The position numbers were made by a program, and so were the translations under genes. 64,000 nucleotides of DNA, from positions 122,355-186,354 of the forward strand of contig CAUTNA010000001.1 in the NCBI GenBank assembly GCA_963540515.1. The letters are read 5' to 3'. This DNA comes from JAFGMC01 sp963540515. GTDB taxonomy: Bacteria > Pseudomonadota > Alphaproteobacteria > Rs-D84. The notes under the pieces are model-generated. The model searched no databases. It saw only the letters and a list, made by a program, of their open reading frames with translations, and was not told the DNA's origin. This document shows positions 7,030 through 15,420 of this stretch, piece after piece; the first letter of the stretch is position 1; the number at the start of each line of letters is the position of its first letter.

Positions 7030-8628
7030 CTAGGTTTTTAGTTTCTTAATTTTCTTATCTAATTCGGGTATTGATGAGTTTCCATCATTTGATAATTCTT
7101 TTGCTTTTAAATATGCTTTTTTTGCCTCTTCGTTTTTGTTTATTTCTTTATATAAATCTCCTAATAGTTCAAATAAATGTGAATTTGTTGATGATATTTT
7201 TCCTACTCTTGATATTACTTCTATTGCAGAATTTACACCTTCTTTTTCCCTAACGGCATAACCTAATACTATCCAAGCGTCTATACTAGAAGAGTTGTTT
7301 TTTATAATTAATATTGCGTTTTTATAAGCTTCTTCTATTTGTTCTTTATTTTTTACCCAAATTAAAGATTGTGATAATATATAATCAATATCTTTATTTT
7401 TATTAATTTTTAAAATTTCATCTAGTGTATCTTGTGCTTTATTTAAATTGTTAAAGGCTAGATAACTCTTTAATAAGAGCTTTAATAAAAATATTTTACT
7501 AGTATCTTTTAAGTCTGTATCTTCTAATGATTTATTTATTAGCTGTATAGCTTTTTTTTCTTCTCCCTTTTGTATGTGTTTTAATACTAATTTATATATT
7601 CCTGGTAGAAATAAAGGGTTTTTTTTGACAATTTTATCTAATTCTTTTAAATCATCAGATTTTTCTGTTTTTAATATTTCTACAAAAGGTTTAAAGAAAC
7701 TATTATCGTTTATTTGATTAAAAAATAATTGATAATTTCCGTTGTTATTTAAAAAGTATTGTCCAAGATAGAAAAAAACAATATCTCTATTGGTCTGGTT
7801 ATTTTGTATAATTTCTGCAAATCTAAGCATTATTAAAGATAGATTCGAATATTTAAGTAGATCTGTATGAGATAAATTTTGGATTATATTAAAAGCAAGT
7901 TGATTAGATAAACCTGAAAAATTATTCCAATCCAAATAAATGTCTTTTTTTATAACAAAAGAACTTAGAGGTGTATCTGAAAATTTATTTTTAAAATTTG
8001 TTAATGTATTTTTAAATTTATATTTATTGTAAAATGATGATATATATATATAGTCATTTAAATTCATAAAATCAGTTTTTACATTAGAAAAATGATATGC
8101 AGCTTTTTTTATTTCTCCTTTTTCACTATAAATTTGTCCTAGTAAAAAATTTTTCAATGAAGATGATGTTTTTAGCTTTAGTATATATTTGATAGCTTCA
8201 TTATGTTTTCCTATAGCTATACTTGACCAAATTTTGAAAGGAGCCATCAATACAACATTATCTTTATTATGTCTTTTATAAACTGATTGCCAATCATTGT
8301 TTTTTATGTACTCTGCATCTTTTATAAATTCTAAAGCTAAGGTATTAATATTAATTTTTTTATATTTTATAGGAATAAGTTCTCCATTCATAAAAGAAGA
8401 TAAGATTTTAATATCATCAGTATTAAAGTTTTTTAAATCCTTTTTTGATAGTTTGCTGGCTGTTTCAAAATCATTAATATTCATTGCATATTGAATATCT
8501 AAAAATATGCCAAAATCTGTTTCTGGATATTTATAATCGTATTTATGATTAGTTTTATAAAAAAATATCCATCCAATAGATATTAAAGAACTTATCATTA
8601 TTAATGATATTATTATATGTTTTTTCAC
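7030..8628 (-). CDS. Membrane-anchored TPR protein, function unknown
   Basis: The 532-residue protein begins with a hydrophobic segment at about residues 4-23 (IIISLIMISSLISIGWIFF), either an uncleaved anchor or a signal peptide. The rest is helical and repetitive; TPR-like units are clearest in the C-terminal half, for example around IDAWIVLGYAVREKEGVNSA and HLFELLGDLYKEINKNEEA. It is lysine- and asparagine-rich like the rest of this genome. A role as an envelope-side scaffold is plausible but unproven. It is divergent from rsmG with only about 25 bases between them. Confidence 0.7.
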   Translation of the reverse strand: MKKHIIISLIMISSLISIGWIFFYKTNHKYDYKYPETDFGIFLDIQYAMNINDFETASKLSKKDLKNFNTDDIKILSSFMNGELIPIKYKKININTLALEFIKDAEYIKNNDWQSVYKRHNKDNVVLMAPFKIWSSIAIGKHNEAIKYILKLKTSSSLKNFLLGQIYSEKGEIKKAAYHFSNVKTDFMNLNDYIYISSFYNKYKFKNTLTNFKNKFSDTPLSSFVIKKDIYLDWNNFSGLSNQLAFNIIQNLSHTDLLKYSNLSLIMLRFAEIIQNNQTNRDIVFFYLGQYFLNNNGNYQLFFNQINDNSFFKPFVEILKTEKSDDLKELDKIVKKNPLFLPGIYKLVLKHIQKGEEKKAIQLINKSLEDTDLKDTSKIFLLKLLLKSYLAFNNLNKAQDTLDEILKINKNKDIDYILSQSLIWVKNKEQIEEAYKNAILIIKNNSSSIDAWIVLGYAVREKEGVNSAIEVISRVGKISSTNSHLFELLGDLYKEINKNEEAKKAYLKAKELSNDGNSSIPELDKKIKKLKT

Positions 8629-8653
8629 TGATTTTCCTGTTTATAATTACACT

Positions 8654-9238
8654 ATGTATGGTACAATAATAGGTATGTTTAATAAAGAAAAATTTGAATT
8701 ATATAAATCATTAATACTTGATTACTCTAGGCATACAAATTTAGTATCAAAGAAATCATTAGAAAATATTGAAATAAGACATTTTGAAGATTCTAAACAA
8801 CTATCTAATTATATTACAGAAGGTTCAACTATTATAGATATGGGAAGTGGTGCTGGTTTTCCAGGTGTTGTTTTAGCAATACTTGGATATAAAGTGTTTT
8901 GTGTTGAATCTATTATTAAAAAAGCCAACTTTTTAAATATTGTTAAAAATAAGTTAAATTTAAAAAATTTAATAATTTGTAATGAAAGGTTAGAAAATTT
9001 TCTAAAAAATATGACGTTTGATAAAAAAACTGTTTTTACTGCTAGAGCTTTTGCGCCTCTTATAGAGATACTTGAATATATACATAAATTTAATTATCCA
9101 GCTTTTTTATTAAAAGGCAGAAAAATAGAAGAAGAAATATTTGAAGCAAATAAGAAGTTTAAGTTTTATTATGAATTAAAAAAATCAATAACTGGGGATG
9201 GTTTTATAATAAAGGTAGAAAAAATAAAGAAATATTGA
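8654..9238 (+). CDS. rsmG: RsmG, 16S rRNA (guanine-527-N7)-methyltransferase
   Basis: RsmG uses S-adenosylmethionine to methylate G527 of 16S rRNA. The SAM-binding motif appears as IIDMGSGAGFPGVVLAI near residue 60, followed by KANFLNIV and ARAFAPL, as in the family. The length is 194 residues from the ATG at 8654; an ATG at 8675 (MFNKEKF) would also leave the domain intact, and neither has a strong ribosome binding site. The gene is upstream of parA-parB, the conserved alphaproteobacterial order, but mnmG is missing from this cluster. Confidence 0.88.
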   Translation: MYGTIIGMFNKEKFELYKSLILDYSRHTNLVSKKSLENIEIRHFEDSKQLSNYITEGSTIIDMGSGAGFPGVVLAILGYKVFCVESIIKKANFLNIVKNKLNLKNLIICNERLENFLKNMTFDKKTVFTARAFAPLIEILEYIHKFNYPAFLLKGRKIEEEIFEANKKFKFYYELKKSITGDGFIIKVEKIKKY

Positions 9239-9254
9239 TATTTCATATGAAATA
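9239..9254. promoter_or_regulatory. Candidate parS-like palindrome 2
   Basis: TATTTCATATGAAATA is a perfect 16-base palindrome starting at the base after the rsmG stop and about 95 bases before parA. It shares TTTCATATGAAA with the site at 6994-7007. parS sites commonly lie near parAB, so a centromere role is a reasonable hypothesis. Confidence 0.4.
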
Positions 9255-9348
9255 AAGTTTAACTAATTGTTTTTAGTTAGAAAATTAATAAAACTTGATT
9301 TTTTTTTAGAATTTTCTAGTATTTATGTATCTTAAATAAAATTTGTTT

Positions 9349-10131
9349 ATGTCTAAAATAATTGCTTTTGCTAATCAAAAAGGTGGTGTTGGTAAGACTA
9401 CTACCGCTATAAATATAGGAACTTCGTTAGCTACTATAAAAAATAAGGTTTTGCTTATAGATTTAGATCCACAGGGAAATGCTGGTACAGGGCTTGGCTT
9501 TGTTAGAGCTAAGTATTCTCAAAGTGTTTACGGTGTTATTGTTGGAAGTTCTAAAATATCAGATAATATTTTATCTACTTCTGTTCCTAATTTACATATA
9601 TTACCATCAAGCCCATCTCTTTCAGGAGCAGATGTTGATTTTTTAGATGTTGATAATAGGGAATATAGGTTAAAAGAATCTGTAAGGTTAGTTGAAGATT
9701 ATTATGATTATATTCTTTTGGATTGTCCTCCTGCTCTTGGTTTTTTAACCTTAAATGCTCTTACTACAGCAAATTATGTTATTGTTCCGTTACAATGTGA
9801 ATTTTTTGCCTTAGAAGGAATACAGCAACTGGTAAATACAATTAGTGAGGTTAAGAAAAAATGGAATCCTAATTTAGATATTTTAGGTGTTTTACTTACA
9901 ATGTATGATAAAAGATATGGTCTTACCAAGGCTGTTGAAGATGATGTTAGAAATACTTTTGGTGATAAAGTTTTTAAAACTGTTATACCTAGAAATGTAA
10001 GAGTTTCAGAAGCGCCATCTCATGGAAAACCGGCTTTATTTTATGATTTTAATTCATTAGGAGCACAAGCTTATTTGAGAGTTGCTACTGAGATAGTTGA
10101 AAAATTAAATGATGGAGAGAATAATGTCTAA
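9349..10131 (+). CDS. parA: ParA (Soj), chromosome-partitioning ATPase
   Basis: ParA is a deviant Walker ATPase that moves ParB-bound origins during segregation. The start is taken as the ATG at 9349 (MSKIIAFANQKGG); a TTG two codons earlier is less likely. The motif KGGVGKTTT is at residues 11-19, DLDPQGNAGTG gives the A' region, and ILLDCPPALGFLTLNAL the Walker B. The length of 260 residues is normal. It overlaps parB by 8 bases. Confidence 0.95.
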   Translation: MSKIIAFANQKGGVGKTTTAINIGTSLATIKNKVLLIDLDPQGNAGTGLGFVRAKYSQSVYGVIVGSSKISDNILSTSVPNLHILPSSPSLSGADVDFLDVDNREYRLKESVRLVEDYYDYILLDCPPALGFLTLNALTTANYVIVPLQCEFFALEGIQQLVNTISEVKKKWNPNLDILGVLLTMYDKRYGLTKAVEDDVRNTFGDKVFKTVIPRNVRVSEAPSHGKPALFYDFNSLGAQAYLRVATEIVEKLNDGENNV

Positions 10132-11011
10132 GTTTGGTTTGGGAAAAGGTTTATCTGATTTAAAAGCTGAATTTGGTGATATACCTGATATTAGTATTTT
10201 AAGTGGTAATGATAAAATTGTTGTTAGACAAATTCCATTGATTCAAATAGGTGTTAATTCTGAACAGCCTAGAAAATTTTTTAATCAAGAAGAATTAAAT
10301 GATTTAGCAAATTCTATAAAGGAAAAGGGTGTTTTACAGCCGATTTTATTACGTTCCATAAAGAATAAGCCTTATTTATATGAAATAATAGCTGGGGAAC
10401 GAAGATTTAGAGCTTCTAAAATTGCTGGTTTATCAGAAATACCGGCTCTTATAAAAAATATTGATGATTTTAATGCTATGGAAATAGCTTTAATAGAAAA
10501 TGTTCAAAGAGAAAATTTAAATCCTATAGAAGAAGCAAATGCTTATAAAAATTTGTTAGATAAAGATTATAGTGTTGAAGATATTTGTAGATTAATTGGT
10601 AAATCTGAGAGTTATATAAGGAATATAATGAGAATACTTTCTTTACCAGATTCTGTAAAAGAACTTGTTATAAATGGAAAGTTATCGGCTTCTCATGCAA
10701 GGGCAATTTCTGTTGTGGAAAATCCTTTAAATATTGCTAATAAAATTATTAAAGAAAATATTCCTGTTTCTGAAATAGAAAAAATGGTTAAATTAGAAAA
10801 AAGAGCTTCAAAAAATAGAGTTTTTAATAATAACTTGTTAGTGAATAGTGATATTCTTGAAATAGAAAAAAAGATAAAGAAAGAATTAAATGTAAATGTT
10901 AAAATTAAAGAAAAAAAAGGTGGGGCTGGAGAGATAAGCCTCTATTTTATAAATAGAATTCAGTTAAAAGAATTAATTTATAATTTAATAAATGAAGAAA
11001 TAGAAATTTAA
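10124..11011 (+). CDS. parB: ParB (Spo0J), chromosome-partitioning DNA-binding CTPase
   Basis: ParB binds parS and spreads on DNA to load the partition apparatus. The start ATGTCTAAG at 10124 overlaps the end of parA and follows GGAGAG. Of 295 residues, the N-terminal domain has the CTP-binding motifs GERRFRA and ENVQRENLNP, then comes the helix-turn-helix region (DICRLIGKSESYIRNIMRIL) and SASHARAI, and finally a C-terminal dimerisation region. Lysine content is very high, in keeping with the low GC. Confidence 0.95.
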   Translation: MSKFGLGKGLSDLKAEFGDIPDISILSGNDKIVVRQIPLIQIGVNSEQPRKFFNQEELNDLANSIKEKGVLQPILLRSIKNKPYLYEIIAGERRFRASKIAGLSEIPALIKNIDDFNAMEIALIENVQRENLNPIEEANAYKNLLDKDYSVEDICRLIGKSESYIRNIMRILSLPDSVKELVINGKLSASHARAISVVENPLNIANKIIKENIPVSEIEKMVKLEKRASKNRVFNNNLLVNSDILEIEKKIKKELNVNVKIKEKKGGAGEISLYFINRIQLKELIYNLINEEIEI

Positions 11012-11052
11012 TTGATTTTTTGTCTTTTTTTACTTAGTATATTTTTGTCGTT

Positions 11053-11126
11053 GGCTTGGTGGCAGAATGGTTATGCAGAGGACTGCAAATCCTTGTAAGC
11101 CGGTTCGATTCCGACCCAAGCCTCCA
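11053..11126 (+). tRNA. tRNA-Cys (anticodon GCA)
   Basis: This is a 74-base cloverleaf. The acceptor stem is GGCTTGG / CCAAGCC, the discriminator is T and CCA is encoded. The anticodon arm AGGA-CTGCAAA-TCCT gives GCA, and the T-arm reads GGTTCGATTCC. The 3' end lies 7 bases before the recF ATG. Confidence 0.95.
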
Positions 11127-11133
11127 TTTTTTT

Positions 11134-12177
11134 ATGATAAAATCATTAATTCTTACAAATTTTAGAAATCATATTTTTAGTCATTTTGAAATAGATGATA
11201 GTAAAGTTATTTTTGTTGGTGGAAATAATGGAAGTGGTAAAACTGCCATTTTGGAATCTATTTCAATGTTTTCCCCTGATAAAGGATTGAGATCAGCTTC
11301 TATGAATGATATTTTAAGATTTGGAAGTAATGGTTGTTTTTCTGTTTTTTCAAATCTTTCTGATGGAAATGATTTAGTTATATCTTATTCAAATAATGAT
11401 TTAAGTCGTAAAGTTAAATTAAATTCTGATAATGTTTCTTTAAGTTCACTTTCTTCTTTATTAAAAATTATTTGGTTAACACCAAAGGAAGATCGATTAT
11501 TTATTGATTCTATTGTAGAAAGACGTGTTTTTTTTGATCGTTTAGTTTCTTGTTTTGATGAAAATCATATGTCTAGAATATCTAAATTAAATAGGCTTCT
11601 TTCAGAAAGAAGTTTTGCATTAAAAAATAAAATAAATATAAAATTATTAGATGTATTAGATAGTCAAATAACTGGTATTTCTGTATCAATTGCAGCATCT
11701 CGTATTCAGTATATATCAGAATTAAGTTACTTCTTGAAAGGTATAAATATTGATGTGTCTGGTTTATTAGAGTCTTTTATTTTAAATGAAAATGCAAGTA
11801 TTGCAGAGCAGAAGTATTTAGATTATTTAATAAATAACCGTTTTTTAGTCAATGATAAAATGATTATAGATGGAGTTAACAAAACAGATTTTAAGGTTTT
11901 TAATAAAACTCTTAATTTACCTGTATACTTAACAAGTACAGGACAACAAAAAATTGTTCTTATAGATTTAGTTTTATCTCATTCAAAACTTATAAATACT
12001 AAATTAAATAAGAAAAATTTAATTTTATTAGATGAAGTTTTTTCTCATTTAGATTATTTGTCATCAAAAAAAATATTAAATTCTTTTCAAGAAACTAATT
12101 CCCAAATATGGATAACAGGAAATGATGACTCAAAAGTTAAAGAATTTAGTAATGTTTTTTATATTAAATGTGTATGA
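11134..12177 (+). CDS. recF: RecF, DNA replication/repair SMC-like ATPase
   Basis: RecF helps load RecA at gaps. The start at 11134 (MIKSLILTNFRNH) is chosen because the longer frame runs back into tRNA-Cys. The protein is 347 residues, with Walker A GGNNGSGKT near residue 31, the family segment LTPKEDRLF followed by RRVFFDRL, the signature STGQQK, and Walker B LILLDEVFSHLD. Only 7 bases separate it from tRNA-Cys and there is no ribosome binding site, so after tRNA 3' processing the message would be almost leaderless. dnaN and gyrB, frequent partners, are absent. Confidence 0.92.
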   Translation: MIKSLILTNFRNHIFSHFEIDDSKVIFVGGNNGSGKTAILESISMFSPDKGLRSASMNDILRFGSNGCFSVFSNLSDGNDLVISYSNNDLSRKVKLNSDNVSLSSLSSLLKIIWLTPKEDRLFIDSIVERRVFFDRLVSCFDENHMSRISKLNRLLSERSFALKNKINIKLLDVLDSQITGISVSIAASRIQYISELSYFLKGINIDVSGLLESFILNENASIAEQKYLDYLINNRFLVNDKMIIDGVNKTDFKVFNKTLNLPVYLTSTGQQKIVLIDLVLSHSKLINTKLNKKNLILLDEVFSHLDYLSSKKILNSFQETNSQIWITGNDDSKVKEFSNVFYIKCV

Positions 12178-12201
12178 TATAAATAAAATAAGAAGGAATA
12201 T

Positions 12202-12666
12202 ATGAGTTTGGATTATCAAAATTTACTAGATAAAGCTTTGAGAAATGTAGTTAAAGAAGCATTAATTGATGTTCAATTTAATGGATTAGATGATAAAACA
12301 AGGTTTTTTATAACTTTTAAGACAGATTATAGAGGTGTCGTTATCCCAGCTTTTTTAAAAGCCCAATATCCAGATTTAATGACAATTGTTTTACAAAGTT
12401 CATATTCTTATAGTAATTTAAATGTTTCAGATAGGGAATTTGGGGTTCAATTAACTTTTGATGGAAGACCTTGTTATATACGAGTTCCATTTGCCTCATT
12501 AGTTGAGTTTAAAGATCCTTCTGTTGATTTTATTTTACCATTTAGTTTAAAAGTAGTTCAAAACAATATAAATGATAATTCAATTGAGTTACCTTTAGAA
12601 GTAAAGGAAATTATAGAAACAAATCCAAAGATTATAAATTTAGATGATTATAGAAATAATAAATAG
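12202..12666 (+). CDS. sspB: SspB-like ClpXP adaptor, alphaproteobacterial type
   Basis: SspB delivers ssrA-tagged and other substrates to ClpXP. The 154-residue protein matches the alphaproteobacterial form: an N-terminal LLDKALRNVVKEAL helix, RFFITFKTDYRGV, TIVLQ, a FGVQLTFDGRP strand, VPFASLVEFKDPSV, and a C-terminal tail ending IINLDDYRNNK, which resembles the ClpX-docking motif. The ribosome binding site AGAAGGA precedes the ATG. It follows recF by 24 bases. Confidence 0.85.
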   Translation: MSLDYQNLLDKALRNVVKEALIDVQFNGLDDKTRFFITFKTDYRGVVIPAFLKAQYPDLMTIVLQSSYSYSNLNVSDREFGVQLTFDGRPCYIRVPFASLVEFKDPSVDFILPFSLKVVQNNINDNSIELPLEVKEIIETNPKIINLDDYRNNK

Positions 12667-12855
12667 TTATCATTATTTTTTCTTAGTTTATCATTTTATT
12701 TTCTTGTTTTATAACAATAATGTTTAAACTCTTATGAAAGAGATTGGTTTATAAAAGATTTTTTAAGATGTAATATTTACTTAATAGTTTTATTTATAAT
12801 ACTACTACTTATTGAACATTTTTATGGGTAAGTTTTTTTATATATGTATTAAAAT

Positions 12856-12880
12856 AAAAGGTATCATAAAGATACCTTTT
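12856..12880. terminator. Bidirectional terminator between sspB and accC
   Basis: AAAAGGTATC and GATACCTTTT pair around ATAAA, with a T run on the plus strand and an A-rich flank on the other side. It sits between convergent genes. The rest of the spacer (12667-12855) shows nothing recognisable. Confidence 0.8.
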
Positions 12881-12881
12881 T

Positions 12882-14249
12882 TTATTCTACTTCTAATTTG
12901 TCTTTTGGTTCACTTAGAAACTTTTCAAGCCAATGATTATCAAAATTTAAAGTTTTAACATCTTTATTATTTAATAATCTTCTTTGAAGAGGTATTGTTG
13001 TTTTTATACCTTCGATCATAAATTCATCTAGGGCTCTTTGTGCTCTCATAATACATGCCGGTCTGTTTTGTGCATGTATTATAAGTTTAGCGATCATAGA
13101 ATCATAAGATGATGGTATTGTATATCCCGTATAAACAGCTGAATCAACACGGATTCCAAGTCCTCCACTTGGAGAGTAAAGTGATATTTTACCTGGATTT
13201 GGGGTAAAAGTATCTGGATCTTCAGCATTTATTCTAAATTCAATTGCATGCCCATGTGGTACAACATTCGATTGTGTATAACCAAGTTTTTCTCCTGATG
13301 CTATGCGTATTTGTTCTCTTACTAAATCTACATTATAAACCATCTCAGTTACAGGGTGTTCTACTTGAAGTCTGGTATTCATTTCCAAAAAATAAAATTT
13401 ACCATCTTCATACATAAATTCAAATGTACCTGCATTTGTATAACCCATTTTTTTTGCTGCTGTTTTACAGATTTCAATCATATCATCACGTTGTTTTTGT
13501 GTAAGTGCAGCCGCTGGGCATTCTTCCATTACTTTTTGATTTTTTCTTTGTAAACTACAATCTCTTTCTCCAAAAACTACAACATTCCCATGTTTATCTC
13601 CAAGTATCTGAAACTCAATATGTCTTGGATGTAATAAAAGTTTTTCCATATAAAGAGTATCATCTCCAAAACTTGATCTAGCTTCATTTTTTGTAATTTG
13701 GAAAGCTTCGCTCATATCTTTTTTTGAAAGAACAGGTCTCATACCTTTTCCACCACCACCAGCAGATGCTTTTAACATTACAGGATAACCAATTTTATCC
13801 GCCCATTCGTATGCATTTTCAAGTGATGAAACAGCTCCATCAGAACCAGGAACAACAGGTAATCCACACTCTATTGCTGTTTTTTTAGCGTTTACTTTAT
13901 CTCCCATTTTCAAAATAGTTTTTGCATCTGGTCCTATCCATATCAGTCCATGTTTTTCAACTTTTTCTACAAAGTTTGCTCGTTCTGATAAAAAACCATA
14001 TCCTGGGTGAATAGCATCAGAATTAGTTAGAAGAGCAGCTGTTAATATAGCTGATTCATTTAAATAAGAATCTTTTGCAGATGCTGGACCAATACATACT
14101 GATTCATCTGCTATTTGTACGTGTGTTGCACTCTTATCAGCTGTTGAATAAACAGCAACTGTTCTTATTCCTATATCTCTGCATGCACGGATTATTCTTA
14201 ATGCTATTTCCCCGCGATTAGCAATTAAAACTTTTTTTATTTTTTTCAC
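12882..14249 (-). CDS. accC: AccC, biotin carboxylase subunit of acetyl-CoA carboxylase
   Basis: AccC carboxylates the biotin on AccB using ATP and bicarbonate, the first step of fatty acid synthesis. The 455-residue protein is full length. It starts KVLIANRGEIALRIIRA, has HPGYGFLSE, the glycine-rich ATP loop KASAGGGGKGM, EFMYEDGKFYFLEMNTRLQ and the catalytic region VEHPVTEMVY. It follows accB by about 21 bases in a minus-strand operon. Confidence 0.96.
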   Translation of the reverse strand: MKKIKKVLIANRGEIALRIIRACRDIGIRTVAVYSTADKSATHVQIADESVCIGPASAKDSYLNESAILTAALLTNSDAIHPGYGFLSERANFVEKVEKHGLIWIGPDAKTILKMGDKVNAKKTAIECGLPVVPGSDGAVSSLENAYEWADKIGYPVMLKASAGGGGKGMRPVLSKKDMSEAFQITKNEARSSFGDDTLYMEKLLLHPRHIEFQILGDKHGNVVVFGERDCSLQRKNQKVMEECPAAALTQKQRDDMIEICKTAAKKMGYTNAGTFEFMYEDGKFYFLEMNTRLQVEHPVTEMVYNVDLVREQIRIASGEKLGYTQSNVVPHGHAIEFRINAEDPDTFTPNPGKISLYSPSGGLGIRVDSAVYTGYTIPSSYDSMIAKLIIHAQNRPACIMRAQRALDEFMIEGIKTTIPLQRRLLNNKDVKTLNFDNHWLEKFLSEPKDKLEVE

Positions 14250-14270
14250 AAGTTATACCTTTAATAAATA

Positions 14271-14726
14271 TTATTCTATAACTATCAATGGCTGATCGTA
14301 TTCTACGGCTTGATTATCTATAACTAAAATTTCTTTTACTACTCCATCTTTTTCAGCTTTTACAGGGTTAAAAGTTTTCATAGCTTCAATTAATACAAGT
14401 GTTTCACCAGCTTTTACTTTTGAACCGACCGTTGTAAATGGTTTGCTATTTGGTTCAGGAGAAAGATATGCTACTCCAACCATTGGAGATTTTAAAATTG
14501 TTCCTGAAATTATTTCATTTTTTTGATCTTTATCACTATTTGCTTTTTTTTCAAAACTTTTTGCATTATTAAACTCTGGCATAGCAATAGTTGCAGCTTT
14601 ACTTTTTGAAAGATGAATATGTTTTCTATAAATTCCAAAAAGAAATTGTCTTTCTAGTTCTATTTCCATTATACCAGTATCATCCATAATTTTGGACATA
14701 GATTCAACAGTTGCTTTGAATGACAT
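14271..14726 (-). CDS. accB: AccB, biotin carboxyl carrier protein
   Basis: AccB carries biotin between the carboxylase and transferase of acetyl-CoA carboxylase. Of 151 residues, the C-terminal 80 form the biotinyl domain with SPMVGVAY, the thumb region typical of BCCP, and the biotin-attachment lysine in IEAMKTFN. The N-terminal part and linker are divergent and lysine-rich. It is upstream of accC. Confidence 0.93.
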   Translation of the reverse strand: MSFKATVESMSKIMDDTGIMEIELERQFLFGIYRKHIHLSKSKAATIAMPEFNNAKSFEKKANSDKDQKNEIISGTILKSPMVGVAYLSPEPNSKPFTTVGSKVKAGETLVLIEAMKTFNPVKAEKDGVVKEILVIDNQAVEYDQPLIVIE

Positions 14727-14777
14727 TTATAAATCCTTTGATTAAACTACTAAATTTTAACATAATAGTACTTTAAG

Positions 14778-14993
14778 TCAAGGTACTGGGTCATATCCAA
14801 ATCCACCTAAAGGATTACATCTTATAATTCTTTTAAATGACAAATATAAACCTTTTAAAATACCATATTTTCTTAAAGCTTGTTTTGAATATTCACTACA
14901 AGAAGGTGTAAATCTACATACTAATTTTCCTCCTATTATTGGAGATATATATTTTTGATAAATATTTATAATAAATATTAATATATTGATCAT
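14778..14993 (-). CDS. yidD: YidD, membrane protein insertion efficiency factor
   Basis: YidD is a small amphipathic membrane-associated protein that aids YidC-dependent insertion. The 71 residues show the diagnostic CRFTPSCSEYSKQAL and RCNPLGGFGYDPVP. It overlaps the end of rnpA by one base, the usual gene order. yidC is not next to it; accB follows instead. Confidence 0.92.
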   Translation of the reverse strand: MINILIFIINIYQKYISPIIGGKLVCRFTPSCSEYSKQALRKYGILKGLYLSFKRIIRCNPLGGFGYDPVP

Positions 14994-15313
14994 TATTTTT
15001 TAATTGTAGATTCTTCAATAATCTTCAAAAGATCTTTAAACTTTATATTTAAAATACTTTTTTTTAATATAAAAATGTAATCTAGTTCATCTGATAATTT
15101 TTCATTCAAAATAATTAAAGATGCTTTTAACCTTCTTTTTGCTCTATTTCTTTCAATTGCTAGTTTAAAAACTTTCTTTGTTGTGATTATTCCATATCTT
15201 GGATCTTTTTTGAAAATACAAGGGCGAGTTTTTAATATAAAAAATTCTGTTTTTATATTATTAAAACCAGTATCCTTTAAAAATTCAGAATGTTTTTTTA
15301 AAATTTTTCTCAT
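14993..15313 (-). CDS. rnpA: RnpA, protein component of RNase P
   Basis: RnpA assists the RNase P RNA in 5' trimming of tRNAs. The 106-residue protein carries the signature region AIERNRAKRRLKAS, preceded by YGIITTKKVFKLA. The N-terminal third is less conserved. rpmH, which usually sits directly upstream, is absent; instead the gene is divergent from mreB across about 107 bases. Confidence 0.85.
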   Translation of the reverse strand: MRKILKKHSEFLKDTGFNNIKTEFFILKTRPCIFKKDPRYGIITTKKVFKLAIERNRAKRRLKASLIILNEKLSDELDYIFILKKSILNIKFKDLLKIIEESTIKK

Positions 15314-15368
15314 ATTAAATATTGCTAATTGGATAGTAAAATATAATCTAAATATATTTAATAGTGAA

Positions 15369-15397
15369 TTGATTTTTTAAAATAACAATTTTATAAT
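15369..15397 (+). promoter_or_regulatory. Predicted strong promoter for mreB
   Basis: TTGATT (15369-15374) and TATAAT (15392-15397) stand 17 bases apart. The ribosome binding site AGGGAG begins at 15406, so the leader would be very short. Confidence 0.65.
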
Positions 15398-15420
15398 GAG
15401 ATTTCAGGGAGTTTTTGATT

